This document shows, piece by piece, positions 1 to 11,299 of a stretch of DNA of 13,782 nt (positions within the stretch are counted from its first letter, which is position 1; each line of letters begins with the position of its first letter). A model generated the notes under the pieces. That model ran no database searches and had not been told where the DNA came from. It saw nothing but the letters and a program-made list of their open reading frames with translations. Origin of the DNA: Larix sibirica (taxonomy: Eukaryota; Streptophyta; Pinopsida; Pinales; Pinaceae); assembly GCA_004151065.3 (NCBI GenBank), contig NWUY0300070192.1:18206-31987 (forward strand), given 5' to 3'. Both the position numbers and the translations under genes were made by a program.

Positions 1-4
1 TAAG

Positions 5-18
5 ATGGATCTATGCTG
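5..18. repeat. 14-bp direct repeat, left copy
   Basis: ATGGATCTATGCTG occurs here and again, identical, at 8063-8076. The two copies bracket the LINE, its nested insert and the LTR-like fragment. The length fits a LINE target-site duplication. However, AT-rich DNA separates both copies from recognisable LINE sequence, so this reading is inference. A chance match of this length somewhere in a window this size is also not negligible. Confidence 0.4.
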
Positions 19-190
19 GTTTTAAATTAATAGAGAGAAAACAATTTTTTAAGTTGAATTTTTTTCTTTAAATTATTGCAATTTAAATAAATTTGATAAA
101 TCTAAAAGATTAAAATAAATTTAATCTCAATATGATAAATAAATAAAATTAAATAAAAGTTAAAATAAATTTAAGTAGAATATATTATTT
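19..190. other. AT-rich stretch without a gene
   Basis: Runs of A, T and AAATTAAATAAA-like words with no open frame of useful length. It may be flanking host DNA or an AT-rich 5' leader of the LINE. Composition changes near 195, where a purine-rich, G-richer segment (GAGGGAGATAAGAG) starts; I take that as the approximate 5' edge of recognisable LINE DNA. Confidence 0.5.
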
Positions 191-411
191 TCTAACTCTT
201 TGAGGGAGATAAGAGATGGTTAGGGTTTGATCTCTAGTCGCAATTCAAAGAGCTTTGGAAGGTCATTCTAATGATAGAGGTGGGAGGAGGGAGCTCGGCT
301 GCCTCCTATAAGGAGATCTTATCAAAATGGTTTTCAAGGCACTCCCACCAACCGTAAAACGAATCAAAATCAACTAAGACCACTAGATAGAGCGAAGACA
401 AGGGTTCAAAG

Positions 412-1640
412 GTGGAGGAAATGAAGCATAAAAATGGAAAGGGAGGTGAAGGGAACACCAGCCAAACAATATATTCATGCGAAACCTCAAACGACAACAA
501 GGTCTTTACTCAAGAAGGAAAATCAAAGAACATTTGTATTCCCAAATTGGTGTACTTGATTCCTAGGTATGAAGTAATCTCCTCAAAGATAAGTGCTTAC
601 ATTCAATACATAAAAGAGTGAGAAGCAAGACCATGTGGTCATAGGTAAAATTTTCTTGGGATTTGGCCTAGAGAAAGAGCATTAAGATGGTGGATCCAAA
701 AAAGATGGAGGACCAAAGGGAAAGTGGGTCTTAATCTCATATCTAAGGGTTTCTTTACAAAAAAATTCACTAGCCTAGAGGATAAGGACAAAGTTTTCAA
801 AAATGGACCATACTTCTCAATTTTGCAAGGCTTTACCTCAAATTTTAGAAGGAAAACTTCATCCCCAAGAAAGAATAGAAAAAATACTTATCAGCAAACC
901 CAATATGGATCCAACTGTACTCCTTACCACAAGATTATTATCCTTCAGGATGAGGAAATCCTCACCAACATTGAGAATGCCCTTGGTACATTTGTGAAAA
1001 CCTATGAAATCACTATGTAAGGGTGATACACATCTTATGCATGAATCTAAGTATACATGAACATCTCAAGGTCACTTCCAAACTCTATCTGCCTAATCTA
1101 CCAAGACATTGAATGGATTCAGACTTTGTACTACCAACACATTCCTTTTTGCTGCAAAAAATACCATGAACATGGGAACTTGTTCATAGATTTCCCCCTC
1201 AACAAGCTCCTTATGCCTGAAAATATTAGAGAACAACAAGACCAAAAGGGATTCATTCAAGTGTCTAATCAAAGGAGACAATGAAGGAAACCCACCTCCT
1301 TTACATCGTCCAAAGACATTCCAACCAACAATAGATTTGAATCCCTTAATGGAGTAGATATCCTCAATGACAAACCAAATGATAATGGTGAAAGTTCTCA
1401 TAAACAGACAGAGGACTGCCCATATCAAGGGACAAAAAATCAAGAACAAGTTAAGAAGATACAAGTGGATGAGCACCTCCCCGTAGTGAAACACAAGTGA
1501 ATGAGGAAACCCCCACGGATGAATCGGATGAATCGAAAATCCAACGTTCTGATAGGGAAGACATGGGCCTTGGATATATTTATCTTCAAGAAATAATGGA
1601 AGCCTATGAGAAACAAAACCATTAATCAATCCCAAAAACT
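412..1640 (+). pseudogene. LINE ORF1 remnant (DUF4283-like domain plus zinc knuckle)
   Basis: Intact versions encode the RNA-binding ORF1 protein of plant L1 elements. An opening frame runs from 412 to 621. From about 658 a second frame reads GIWPRERALRWWIQKRW and then GFFTKKFTSLEDKDKVF, matching the DUF4283-like region, and ends at 1020 after the phrase DEEILTNIENALGTFVKT. A third frame (1057-1284) reads IYQDIEWIQTL and then a CCHC-type knuckle. In that knuckle the first Cys remains (1153-1155), the second is Tyr (TAC, 1162-1164) and the last is Phe (TTC, 1192-1194). The rest to about 1640 is a low-complexity C-terminal part with stops and shifts. Assignment is by family pattern; the exact start and end are uncertain. 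Confidence 0.7.
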
Positions 1641-1902
1641 GAAATCCATCTACTTAAGGATTCTCTACACCGCTCTAGGAACAAGCAACCAAAATAGGAC
1701 ACAATGAGAGATCAAGTTTTTCTTCCCTCGGTGTCAAAATCAACAACCAGAAAGAGTAATCCAAGACCCTAAGGGAAGGTAAGAAAAGGGGTAGACAAAT
1801 CAACAGACAAGTCCTAAGAGAGTTGGGAGAAAGGCTCATTAATTTCAGACAATATTTTTCAATGACAGAGAATTTATTTCCCCCCCAACCCTCTAATTAA
1901 TC

Positions 1903-2640
1903 ATGAATCTCATCTCCTAGAACATAAGGGGTCTCAATAGCAAGGATAAGCAATGAAATCTACGAAATAAAGTTTACTTTTAAAAGCTTAAATTCTCATG
2001 CTACAAGAAACCAAGCGTAGCGCTGAGATGATAAACAAAGCATGGCATATTACAAATGGAAAGAATCCAAGGTGATTGCTCTAGATGCCAAAGTTGTAGT
2101 GGGAGGAATCGTCACTCTTTGGGACCCTCAATTCATAGAGTTGGCGTACTCCTTTACCACTCAAACTATATCTACAAAATCCACCTAATCAAAACAAGAG
2201 AGAAAGCATTGTCACAAATGTCTATGGAATGCTAATGGAAGAGGATAGAGCTCAATTCATTGACTCCTTTCAGGGACTCCACTACCTTGTAGGAATTCAC
2301 AAGTGGATAATAAGGGGTGATTTCAATCTTATCACATCTCTTATGGAAAAGAAAGGAATAAGCATGATGTTGGATCCATCTTTTGAATCCTTCATGGCAA
2401 TTATTCAAACCCTTAAAACCATAAATGGCACTTTCACATGGAATGACAAGAGAGGCAGATCACATCAGATAGCCACTCACTTGAATCACTTCCTTCTCTC
2501 GAAAAATATCCTCTCCCTAGGAATCAAAATTGAAGCCTGAATATTTCCATGTACGGGATTTGATAATTGACCCATTTGTATCAGACTAGTTTCATATGAC
2601 ACAGCAAATAACCGACCTTTCATATTTGAGAAATTCTAGC
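1903..2640 (+). pseudogene. LINE ORF2 N-terminal endonuclease domain, broken
   Basis: In active elements this apurinic-like (exonuclease/endonuclease/phosphatase) domain nicks target DNA. ORF2 appears to start with ATG at 1903, giving MNLIS, a stop at 1918-1920 where Trp is usual, then NIRGLNSK and another stop at 1954-1956. The catalytic LQETK motif survives at 2001-2015 in a shifted frame. VTLWDP follows near 2115, then the segment from 2229 with WIIRGDFNLITS and NGTFTWNDKRGRSHQIA. The terminal SDHWP motif is degraded: it reads F-D-N-stop-P at 2559-2573, so the catalytic His is lost. One more tryptophan-site stop follows at 2637-2639 in the phrase EKF-stop-LEH. Confidence 0.75.
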
Positions 2641-3169
2641 TGGAACACCTGGATTTCAAGCCAAAATCAAAGACTAGTGGAAAGAGGCAACAATTCATCA
2701 AGGATCCAAAATGTACAGGTTTCAATAAAAGTTAATGAACCTTAAAAATAAACTCAAAATTTGGAACAAGGAGGTATTATTTTTTAGGAAAAAAAGAGAC
2801 TAAAAGCTCAGATGGAACAATTGTAGCAGGCGATAATTATAGAGGGGTGAACTGAATAGTCAAACAAGGAAGAGAAAATCATGTAAACTCAATTGGATCA
2901 AAGAAACAAGCAAGAAGAGATACTATGGAAACAAAAATCTCATATCTATTGGCTCAAGGAAGGTGTGCGGAACTCTAAAAAATTTCACAATTCAATGACA
3001 CAACACAGGTACAATAACATGATCACTTCCATAAGAAATAGTTAAGGCAACACCCTCACTACTCATGAGGACATGGAAAGAGAGTTGAAGCACTTTTACT
3101 ACACTCTACTCACAGTGCCATAGGTGAATAGGGAAGACACCATTCGCCAAGTTACCCAGCACATCCCTC
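2641..3169 (+). pseudogene. LINE ORF2 spacer between endonuclease and reverse transcriptase
   Basis: This stretch lies between the endonuclease and reverse transcriptase remnants. It is A-rich and has no long open frame. Short phrases typical of the LINE linker can be read in more than one frame, for example a segment with HWLKEGVRNSKKFHNS character near 2945-3000. Several indels must separate them. I see no inserted foreign element here. Confidence 0.5.
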
Positions 3170-4081
3170 AATTAATAATGCAAGCTCATTCGTGAGATCA
3201 CCCTAGAAGAAGCGGAAAAATAAATCAAGGATATGCTTGCCAGAAAATTCCTAGGGCTAGATGGATTCACTATAGATTTTTTCCTCTCATGTTGAGAAAC
3301 AATCAAATTCGACATATAGAAAGTGATTAAGGATTCCAGAATAACCTCATATCTACTCCCATCTCTTAACTCATCTTTCCTTACTCTCATCCCCAATGAT
3401 GGCCATACTAATGATCCCAAAAAATTCCACTCTATTGTCCTATGTAATGTCATTTACAAGATCATCACTAAAGTCATTACAAACGTATTAAAACATCTAC
3501 TACCTACTCTCATCTCCACTTGAAAATCTGGGCATGTTGAAGGTCACCAAATATTGGACGAGGCCATTCTATCCCATGAAATCATCCACTCCCTAAAATC
3601 TACCAAGAAATATGACATGTTAATCAAGTTGGACATGTCCAAGGCCTTCAACAAGTTAAGCTGGAAATACATTCAACATATACTGGTAGATTTTAATTTC
3701 TTGGTTCAGTGGACAAACTGGATCGTGCCCCTCCCCTCCTTTGCTTTCTTCTCAATTTTGATTAATGGTTCACCCTCGTCCACCTTCATCCCTTCCTATG
3801 CCTTAAAGAAAGTAAATTGATTGTCCCCCTTTTTATTTATTATTATGGTTAAGGGACTCAGAACATTAATCAAATCAATTGTTGCACTCAAAGGTCTAAG
3901 GCTTCATGGTGAATATTTGGTTTCCTCACAACTTCAGTTCGTTGATGATACTATGATTATGGGAGTCCCCACAGTCAAGGAAGTGAAAGAGTTCCAAAGA
4001 ATTCTAAACATCTTCATGGATGCCTCTAGAACCTCCATCAATCTAGGTAAGTCTCAACTTTTCTTTTTCAGTGTCCCTTAA
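3170..4081 (+). pseudogene. LINE reverse transcriptase domain, single frame with stops
   Basis: RNA-dependent DNA polymerase domain of ORF2. One frame runs through the region without an indel and is cut only by stops, including 3293-3295, 3317-3319, 3521-3523, 3818-3820 and 4079-4081. Recognisable blocks in order: LGLDGFTIDFF; LCNVIYKIITKVITNVLK; GHVEGHQILDEAILSHEII; motif A LDMSKAFNKLSW with its Asp at 3632-3634; the degraded QGDPLSP block, read as VN-stop-LSPFLF; and motif C QFVDDTMIMG with the two Asp codons at 3944-3949. The catalytic aspartates are therefore still encoded although the protein cannot be made. Frame integrity over about 900 bp suggests decay mostly by substitution. Confidence 0.85.
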
Positions 4082-5020
4082 AATGTTCAACTCAATCTCT
4101 CAAGATGAATCCTTGGGTTCCAATAGATTTTCCTTTCATCCAAATATTTAAGAGCCCCCTTCATTGACTAAGCCCAAGGAAACCTTTCCTGGGAGGATCT
4201 CCACTCCAAGCTTGAAAATAAATTGCCATGTTGGACCTTTAGATCGATTAACTTAACTAAAAGACTGATAATGATAAAAATATGTCTTGTAATTCATGCC
4301 TTTATATTTGTTTTATGTCCTAGCTACTCCTTAAAGAATCCTAAAAGCCATAAGAAATATTCAAATGAACTTCCTGTGTGGAGGCACAAAAACCAAGTGT
4401 AGATGGGCCAATGTTGCATGGGTGCATTTATGCAAACCCAAGATGAACGAAGGATTCGAGATAAGAGATCTAGATATTGAGAACGTTTTCCGGGTCCCAA
4501 AGACATGGTGGCATGGATCTAAAACTAAAGCACCCCTTGGTCTCAAATGTGAAACAAAAAGTATGCTCCACGCACTGCTACCCGTGATCTAATCAAACTA
4601 GCTGGAGACAAAAAAGGACCAATGATATGGAACATGACATGGTAAAACAAATAGCTCATTCAAAATTACTCCTTCTAGGAGATAAGAGATGGTTCAAATT
4701 CCTTATTTTAGGAGATGCTTGGTAGTAGTTGCCAAAACTTGATGACTTCTAAAGGCTCATTCTCTCTGAGACGCTCTTTATGCCCATCAAAGAACCCAAG
4801 TTAATCAATATTGGGAACTTGGAAGTCAAAACATTAATTAGTGTTCTTGGTTAACAAAATATCACTCGCCTAATAATATGGACAACTTCAACAGAGTTGA
4901 ATTCTCATATATTCTACAAAGAAGGAAAATTCCTATTAAAGTTAGCTAGGACAAACTTCAAATATGGGGCGACAAAGGGAGCAATAACTTCTCATTAAAA
5001 GAGGTCTACTCCAAGTCTTG
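4082..5020 (+). pseudogene. LINE ORF2 thumb and linker region
   Basis: Continuation of ORF2 after the polymerase core. Readable family-like phrases include GNLSWEDLHSKLENKLPCW near 4178-4236, then MNFLCGGTKTKCRWANVAW from about 4365, then CKPKMNEGFEIRDLDIENVF to about 4490. After 4590 the frame is lost, but LYAHQRTQVNQYWELGS-like wording at about 4770-4825 and MDNFNRVEFS near 4880 still match the linker before the zinc-binding domain. Stops and frameshifts are numerous. The end of the region runs into a tandem duplication (4897-5138). Confidence 0.65.
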
Positions 5021-5138
5021 AATTCTCATATATTCTACAAAGAAGGAAAACTCCTATTAAAGTAGGCCAGGACAAACTTCGATGTGGTCAGAAAGGGAGT
5101 TATTGTGCAATAACTTCTGATTAAAAGAGGTCTACTCC
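4897..5138 (+). repeat. Tandem duplication of about 121 bp inside the LINE
   Basis: The segment starting TTGAATTCTCATATATTC at 4897 recurs starting at 5018. Both units contain CTACAAAGAAGGAAAA, GACAAACTTC, GCAATAACTTCT and end in AAAAGAGGTCTACTCC. The copies differ at scattered bases, and the second has about 5 extra bases near its end. 121 is not a multiple of three, so the duplication itself shifts the ORF2 frame. Its divergence suggests it is not recent. Confidence 0.9.
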
Positions 5139-5400
5139 ATCTTGACTGCTTCAACTCAGTATGTGCTCAATGTAACGGACACAAAATTTGGGTTAATATA
5201 TGGTGACAAAAATTTTGGCCAAAGATCTCTACATTTTTATGGTTGGTAGGAAAAGAAAAATTTCTTACCTAGGACAAAATAATTAAACGTGGCTATGAGG
5301 GACCATCCCAATGCTATATGTATCTCAAAACAAAGGAGGCTTGAGAACATCTTCTCAACCAATGCCCTTTTGCTACCTTCCTTTGGGATGAAGGAGCACA
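5139..5400 (+). pseudogene. LINE zinc-binding (zf-RVT-like) domain remnant
   Basis: Plant L1 ORF2 proteins carry a zinc-binding domain after the polymerase. Here FWPKISTFLWLVGKEKFLT is followed by a stop at 5270-5272 where Trp is typical, then DKIIKRGYEGPSQCYMY, a stop at 5342-5344, and EHLLNQCPFATFLWDEG. Zinc ligands in order: Cys at 5312-5314 present, second Cys replaced by Tyr (TAT, 5321-5323), His present at 5348-5350, last Cys present at 5363-5365. The Tyr is what one G-to-A change of TGT would give. The frame stays constant across this block. Confidence 0.65.
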
Positions 5401-5774
5401 AGGAATTTCAACAAAATAACAGAAACATGGACATCACAAGGATCGCCATCGAACAATGGAGAAAAATTTCCTTTCAGAACCCCATTTTGAATTGAGTTTG
5501 TCAATTGATCCCAGGTTTCCTCCTTTGGGAAACTTCGAGAGTGTAACAAGAAAATATTCAAAGATTTTTCTAAAAGCAATGAGCAAATCCGACGTCAAAT
5601 CAAAAATAACATTATGAAAACAATTCAAACTACTCAATGGACCATAGAGGACTGGAAAGCTAATGAAAAGGAGAAACCACTAATGCAAGCTTGGGGATTG
5701 GACTATTTAAGCTCCCACCCTCAACTCCTCAAAAAGACAATTCAGGCTTCCATCCCTACATCTAGACTCCTGCT

Positions 5775-6157
5775 GCAAGAGGCTTCATAAAGCTCAACTT
5801 TGACAGAGCCTCTAAAGGAAATCCATTCCCCTCTAGATTGGGTGGAACCTTCGGAAGTGAGAAAGGTGATATTCTTTGGATATATGTTGGCTCCTTAGGA
5901 TGGGAAAGAAACAACGCAACTGAGCTTCATTCTCTCTATAAGGAATCCAGATTTCCATCAGCCGAAAATTTTAAAAACTAATTGCAGAAGGGGACTCTCA
6001 GGTAATGATTCAAATGCTCTCTAAGCTTCAAAGTGGGTCCTCCATCAACAAGATCGCCTTTAGTTGGAGATTGGAAGAAAATATCGAACATCTCCAAGAA
6101 CTTATGAACCACCCAATTGCCAGTGTTCCCTCTCATGTTTGTTGTTGAGCCAATAAA
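5775..6157 (+). pseudogene. LINE C-terminal RNase H domain, interrupted
   Basis: An RNase H of the type found at the end of many plant L1 ORF2 proteins, which degrades RNA in RNA:DNA hybrids. Phrases seen across shifted frames: GFIKLNFDRASKGNP with the catalytic Asp at 5802-5804; KGDILWIYVGSLGWERNNATELHSL with the conserved Glu; AEGDSQVMIQMLSKLQSGSS with the second Asp; then SWRLEENIEHLQELMNHPI and SVPSHVC. All three acidic residues are still encoded. Just before the usual ANK-ADYLAN ending the sequence departs from the family at about 6158. The missing tail is found near 6776. Confidence 0.7.
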
Positions 6158-6775
6158 TGTTAAGAAAATAATCTGTCTCTGAAAATAACCTCTATCTATG
6201 CGCCTTCACCTGTAGCTGAAACACAATACTGATTTCAATCTCCTTTGGCATTAAATAAGACAACTTACCAAGCTCTCACGAGCCTCTGAACTTTGTTTTC
6301 GCAATCCTTCCTTCAACCCAGAAATTGCAAGAACTAATAGCAAATATTCTGAATGTTAAAAGAAAAACATATCTTCATTGACAGGGAGGACAAAATGAAC
6401 AGCATATAAGAACAAGCATACACACAGGACCAATCTAATTCAAAACATAGCATCTACTTATATATGTAAAATATAGTCAAACGCAAACAAATCTGAGCAT
6501 GACCATTCTACTGTATTATTTCGTTCTGTACACACCACGGAGACTCAACCACCTCTCTACCACTAGACTGTATTTTACAATGCAAATAAAAATCAAGCCT
6601 ACACCAACATTCAAAGCATCTAGAGTCTTCACTTGCGGTCGGTGGGGAGAGATCTCTTCATCGAGAAGCCTCTTTCATTTAATTCATCAATCACTATTCT
6701 AACTACCAGCAGACTAAGAAGACTGAGTTGGCAACAAACGAGTAAGCTGGCTCGCAATTTGGTTTCACCTGCTAA
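6158..6775. mobile_element. Unidentified insertion of about 0.6 kb inside the LINE RNase H
   Basis: LINE similarity stops after SHVCC-stop-ANK at 6157 and resumes with NKLVDYLANGVSLQT after 6776. CAATAAA stands on both sides (6151-6157 and 6776-6782) and may be the target-site duplication. The inserted DNA has no clear terminal inverted repeats, no LTRs and no transposase-like frame. Its edges are therefore uncertain by tens of bases. On the minus strand it holds exon-like segments, which suggests captured host sequence, but that is inference. Confidence 0.45.
6192..6348 (-). other. Exon-like antisense segments in the insertion
   Basis: On the minus strand a pyrimidine-rich acceptor (TTTTTCTTTTAACATTCAG) precedes an 80-nt open segment (6348-6269) reading LLLVLAISGLKEGLRKQSS and more, followed by a GTAAGT donor. 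A CAG at 6218-6216 followed by LQVKAHR and a stop at 6194-6192 could be the last exon. The intron this implies is only 53 nt, below usual plant minimum lengths. The match to splice signals may therefore be accidental. I do not recognise the peptide. Confidence 0.2.
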
Positions 6776-7000
6776 CAATAAACTTGTCGACTACCTAGCC
6801 AATGGAGTCAGCTTGCAGACATTGACATGGACTGACAAAGGGTTATTCCCTCCACCTTTCAAAAAGGTTGTATGAGGATCTCACGGGAGGACCTACTCCT
6901 CTCGATTCAGGTGAATGGAGGAGGGGACACAGAGGCCCTTCCCACTCCCTCAATGTGTAATGAGGAAGACGTGATAGTTGGGGCTTATTCTACTCACCTG
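6776..7000 (+). pseudogene. RNase H tail and 3' end region of the LINE
   Basis: Reads NKLVDYLANGVSLQTLTWTDKG (about 6779-6842), the usual end of the plant L1 RNase H. After a frameshift near 6865 it continues as KRLYEDLTGGPTPLDSGEW and RRGHRGPSHSLNV up to about 6957. It is in the same orientation as the rest of the LINE and is separated from the main RNase H part by the insertion. The true 3' end of the element is not evident. Confidence 0.55.
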
Positions 7001-7256
7001 GCTGCCAATCCTATCACTGAACACCTACTACATACAAACCTTGATGACACCGGATCCATACCAGAGTCCAGTCACTCTCCTCCCATGCAGTAGCATGATG
7101 GTCTTTCTCCTAGGCGCGTCGATAAAGGACAGTCCAAAGTTAATGGACAAGCAAAAGACTCAGTTTCATGATTATCAAACCAACATGGGTGTGAGGAGAG
7201 CGTCTGCTCAACATAAAACTGGAGAACCACTCTCCACTAAACATGGATTTGGTAAT
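7001..7256. other. No gene seen; possible LINE 3' untranslated sequence
   Basis: Short open frames occur but match nothing I recognise. The position after the ORF2 tail makes LINE 3' untranslated sequence the simplest reading. The boundary to the next repeat is uncertain. Confidence 0.35.
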
Positions 7257-7754
7257 TGTTGATTCGAATTTGTGTTCTTCCCGATTTTTCGTTGGTTTTA
7301 TATTGATTTTCTGAAGAATTGAAACAGGGGTTCTTTCCTTTTCTTAGGCTGTATTTACAATCCCCAACACTCCGATATCAGAATGGTCGATAGCACAAGG
7401 ATCAGTAGGGCTCGTGGCAGTCGCAGAGGAAAGGGGTTTAGCCATCACCACCGCGTCATGCAGGAGGCCAAGGCCTCAACCTTCAAATTTCGCGAGTACA
7501 CCACTGTAGTTGTCTAGAGAGAAATTAGCAAGGTTGAACAGTAAGTGAAACGGGAGCAGGAGGCAATAAGCGAGGAGGACATTTGCAGGGAACCACTGCC
7601 ATCGGTTCCAGATATTCGTAATTCTCAAACCCGGGACAGTAAATACTTCAAACATATTGGTAATTCTCAAACCCGAGATAGTGAATACTTCAAACAGTTT
7701 TTCTATACTAGACACAAAATTGATGCTTGGCAAGGTTCGACTGGATCACATTGA
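7257..7754 (+). mobile_element. Possible LTR retrotransposon start: LTR end, primer site, gag N-terminus
   Basis: The segment TACAATCCCCAACA ends at 7369 with CAACA, a common LTR 3' end. Two bases later CGATATCAGAAT (7372-7383) resembles the tRNA-Met primer binding site TGGTATCAGAGC; it differs at four positions, all transitions. An ATG at 7383 then gives MVDSTRISRARGSRRG, similar in style to the start of plant Ty3/gypsy gag proteins. Stops follow at about 7516 and 7543, then the frame 7545-7754 (KREQEAISEED and so on) ends at a TGA. TGTTG at 7257-7261 could be the LTR start, but 113 bp would be short, so the LTR may be truncated. An alternative is a host-gene fragment with an intron (GTAATT at 7252, TTTTCTTAG ending at 7347). 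Confidence 0.35.
7618..7701 (+). repeat. 42-bp tandem repeat, two copies, in frame
   Basis: Units 7618-7659 and 7660-7701 both begin GTAATTCTCAAACCCG and read NSQTRDS(K/E)YFK in the gag-like frame. Because 42 is a multiple of three, the repeat keeps the frame as a 14-residue duplication. Copies differ at a few bases. Confidence 0.9.
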
Positions 7755-7849
7755 AGCCAAAAGGAAAATACTTCTGCAGAAATACGAGTTCATTGCACTT
7801 AAGGGCATTTTCCTTTGGTGCTCATCTTATAAATGACACAATTATATGT

Positions 7850-8335
7850 TCTTTTTAAAAAATAATAAAATATTATAAAAAAATAACATGTGGGTTGAGA
7901 TCAAATTTAAAATATTTTAAAAGGCATATATATAAAACTACACAAATTAGATAAATACCATAAACATTGCATTATACAGTTCGTCAACATTACCAGTCTA
8001 AAAAGGAGTTTGCACTTATGAGAGTTTTGATCCCTTTAAAAATTTAATAAATCCCCTTTTAAATGGATCTATGCTGATACTCAATCAAGAGCAATCTCTT
8101 TTTAAATTTTTTGTAATTTTGCTATGTTAATACAATTTAATACAATTAGTCAGTTTAAAAAATGTAGATTATATAATTTTCATGTAAAATATAAAAATAC
8201 TGTATATAAAAAAGTAGTTAGAAATTAGAAAATAGAATACATTTTATAAATTCATAAGAAGAAAGAAATATTACAAAATCTCTTTTATACCGTAATATAT
8301 GATCAGTCTGCAGAGCATTAAAATTCCAAGTCGCG
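7850..8335. other. AT-rich intergenic DNA downstream of the beta-glucosidase gene
   Basis: Long A and T runs, with ATATATAAAA and AATAATAAAATATTATAAAAAAA words and no gene. It separates the retroelement block from the 3' end of the GH1 gene. It holds the second 14-bp direct repeat. The run of A-rich sequence at about 7855-7888 could be an old retroelement tail, but is not a clean poly(A). Confidence 0.6.
8063..8076. repeat. 14-bp direct repeat, right copy
   Basis: ATGGATCTATGCTG, identical to 5-18. If it is a target-site duplication, everything from 19 to 8062 arrived as, or grew within, one insertion. No poly(A) tail stands directly before it, which weakens that reading. Confidence 0.4.
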
Positions 8336-8339
8336 CACA

Positions 8340-8345
8340 TTTATT
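8340..8345 (-). terminator. Candidate polyadenylation signal AATAAA
   Basis: On the minus strand AATAAA (in GAATAAATG) lies 16 nt after the stop codon of the GH1 gene. It is the canonical hexamer, but plant 3' untranslated regions are usually longer, so another signal further down in the AT-rich DNA could be used instead. Confidence 0.4.
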
Positions 8346-8361
8346 CAGCACGTTCATTTTT

Positions 8362-11200
<2,839 letters not shown>

Positions 11201-11245
11201 ATTACCGAGTTTTCTCTTTGGCTGAAATGAGATCCCCCTGCACGA

Positions 11246-11252
11246 ATTTATA
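11246..11252 (-). promoter_or_regulatory. TATA box of the GH1 gene
   Basis: TATAAAT on the minus strand, 45 nt before the ATG at 11200. Transcription would start near 11220, leaving a 5' untranslated leader of about 20 nt. No other strong TATA-like word lies nearer the start. Confidence 0.55.
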
Positions 11253-11299
11253 GTATCTTGATGTATATCAACCACCAAATCTCTTCCTTGAGAAAGGTA

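Larger units (their letters stand above)
190..7000 (+). mobile_element. Decayed L1-type LINE (non-LTR retrotransposon)
   Basis: A nearly full-length but inactive plant L1-like element. Domain order on the + strand matches the family: ORF1 with a DUF4283-like domain and a CCHC knuckle, then ORF2 with endonuclease, reverse transcriptase, a zf-RVT-like domain and RNase H. Reading frames are broken by many stops and several frameshifts. Many stops sit where the family normally has tryptophan, as expected from G-to-A change of TGG. About 0.6 kb of unrelated DNA interrupts the RNase H around 6158-6775. The 5' edge (about 190) and 3' edge (somewhere between 6,960 and 7,250) are approximate, and no clear poly(A) tail was found. 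Intact copies of this family retrotranspose by target-primed reverse transcription; this one cannot encode its proteins. Confidence 0.85.

Noticed and set aside
1093-1635. Minus-strand open frame of 180 codons
   Set aside because: It lies antisense to the recognisable ORF1 region of the LINE, shows no family pattern, and is explained as a shadow of the + strand composition.
6158-6775. Nested insertion as a Helitron ending in CTAA
   Set aside because: CTAA at 6772-6775 is not preceded by a clear hairpin or followed by T, the left end lacks TC, and Helitrons do not make target duplications.
7725-7754. GGTTCGACTGG as a tRNA T-arm
   Set aside because: No matching acceptor, D or anticodon arms are found around it.
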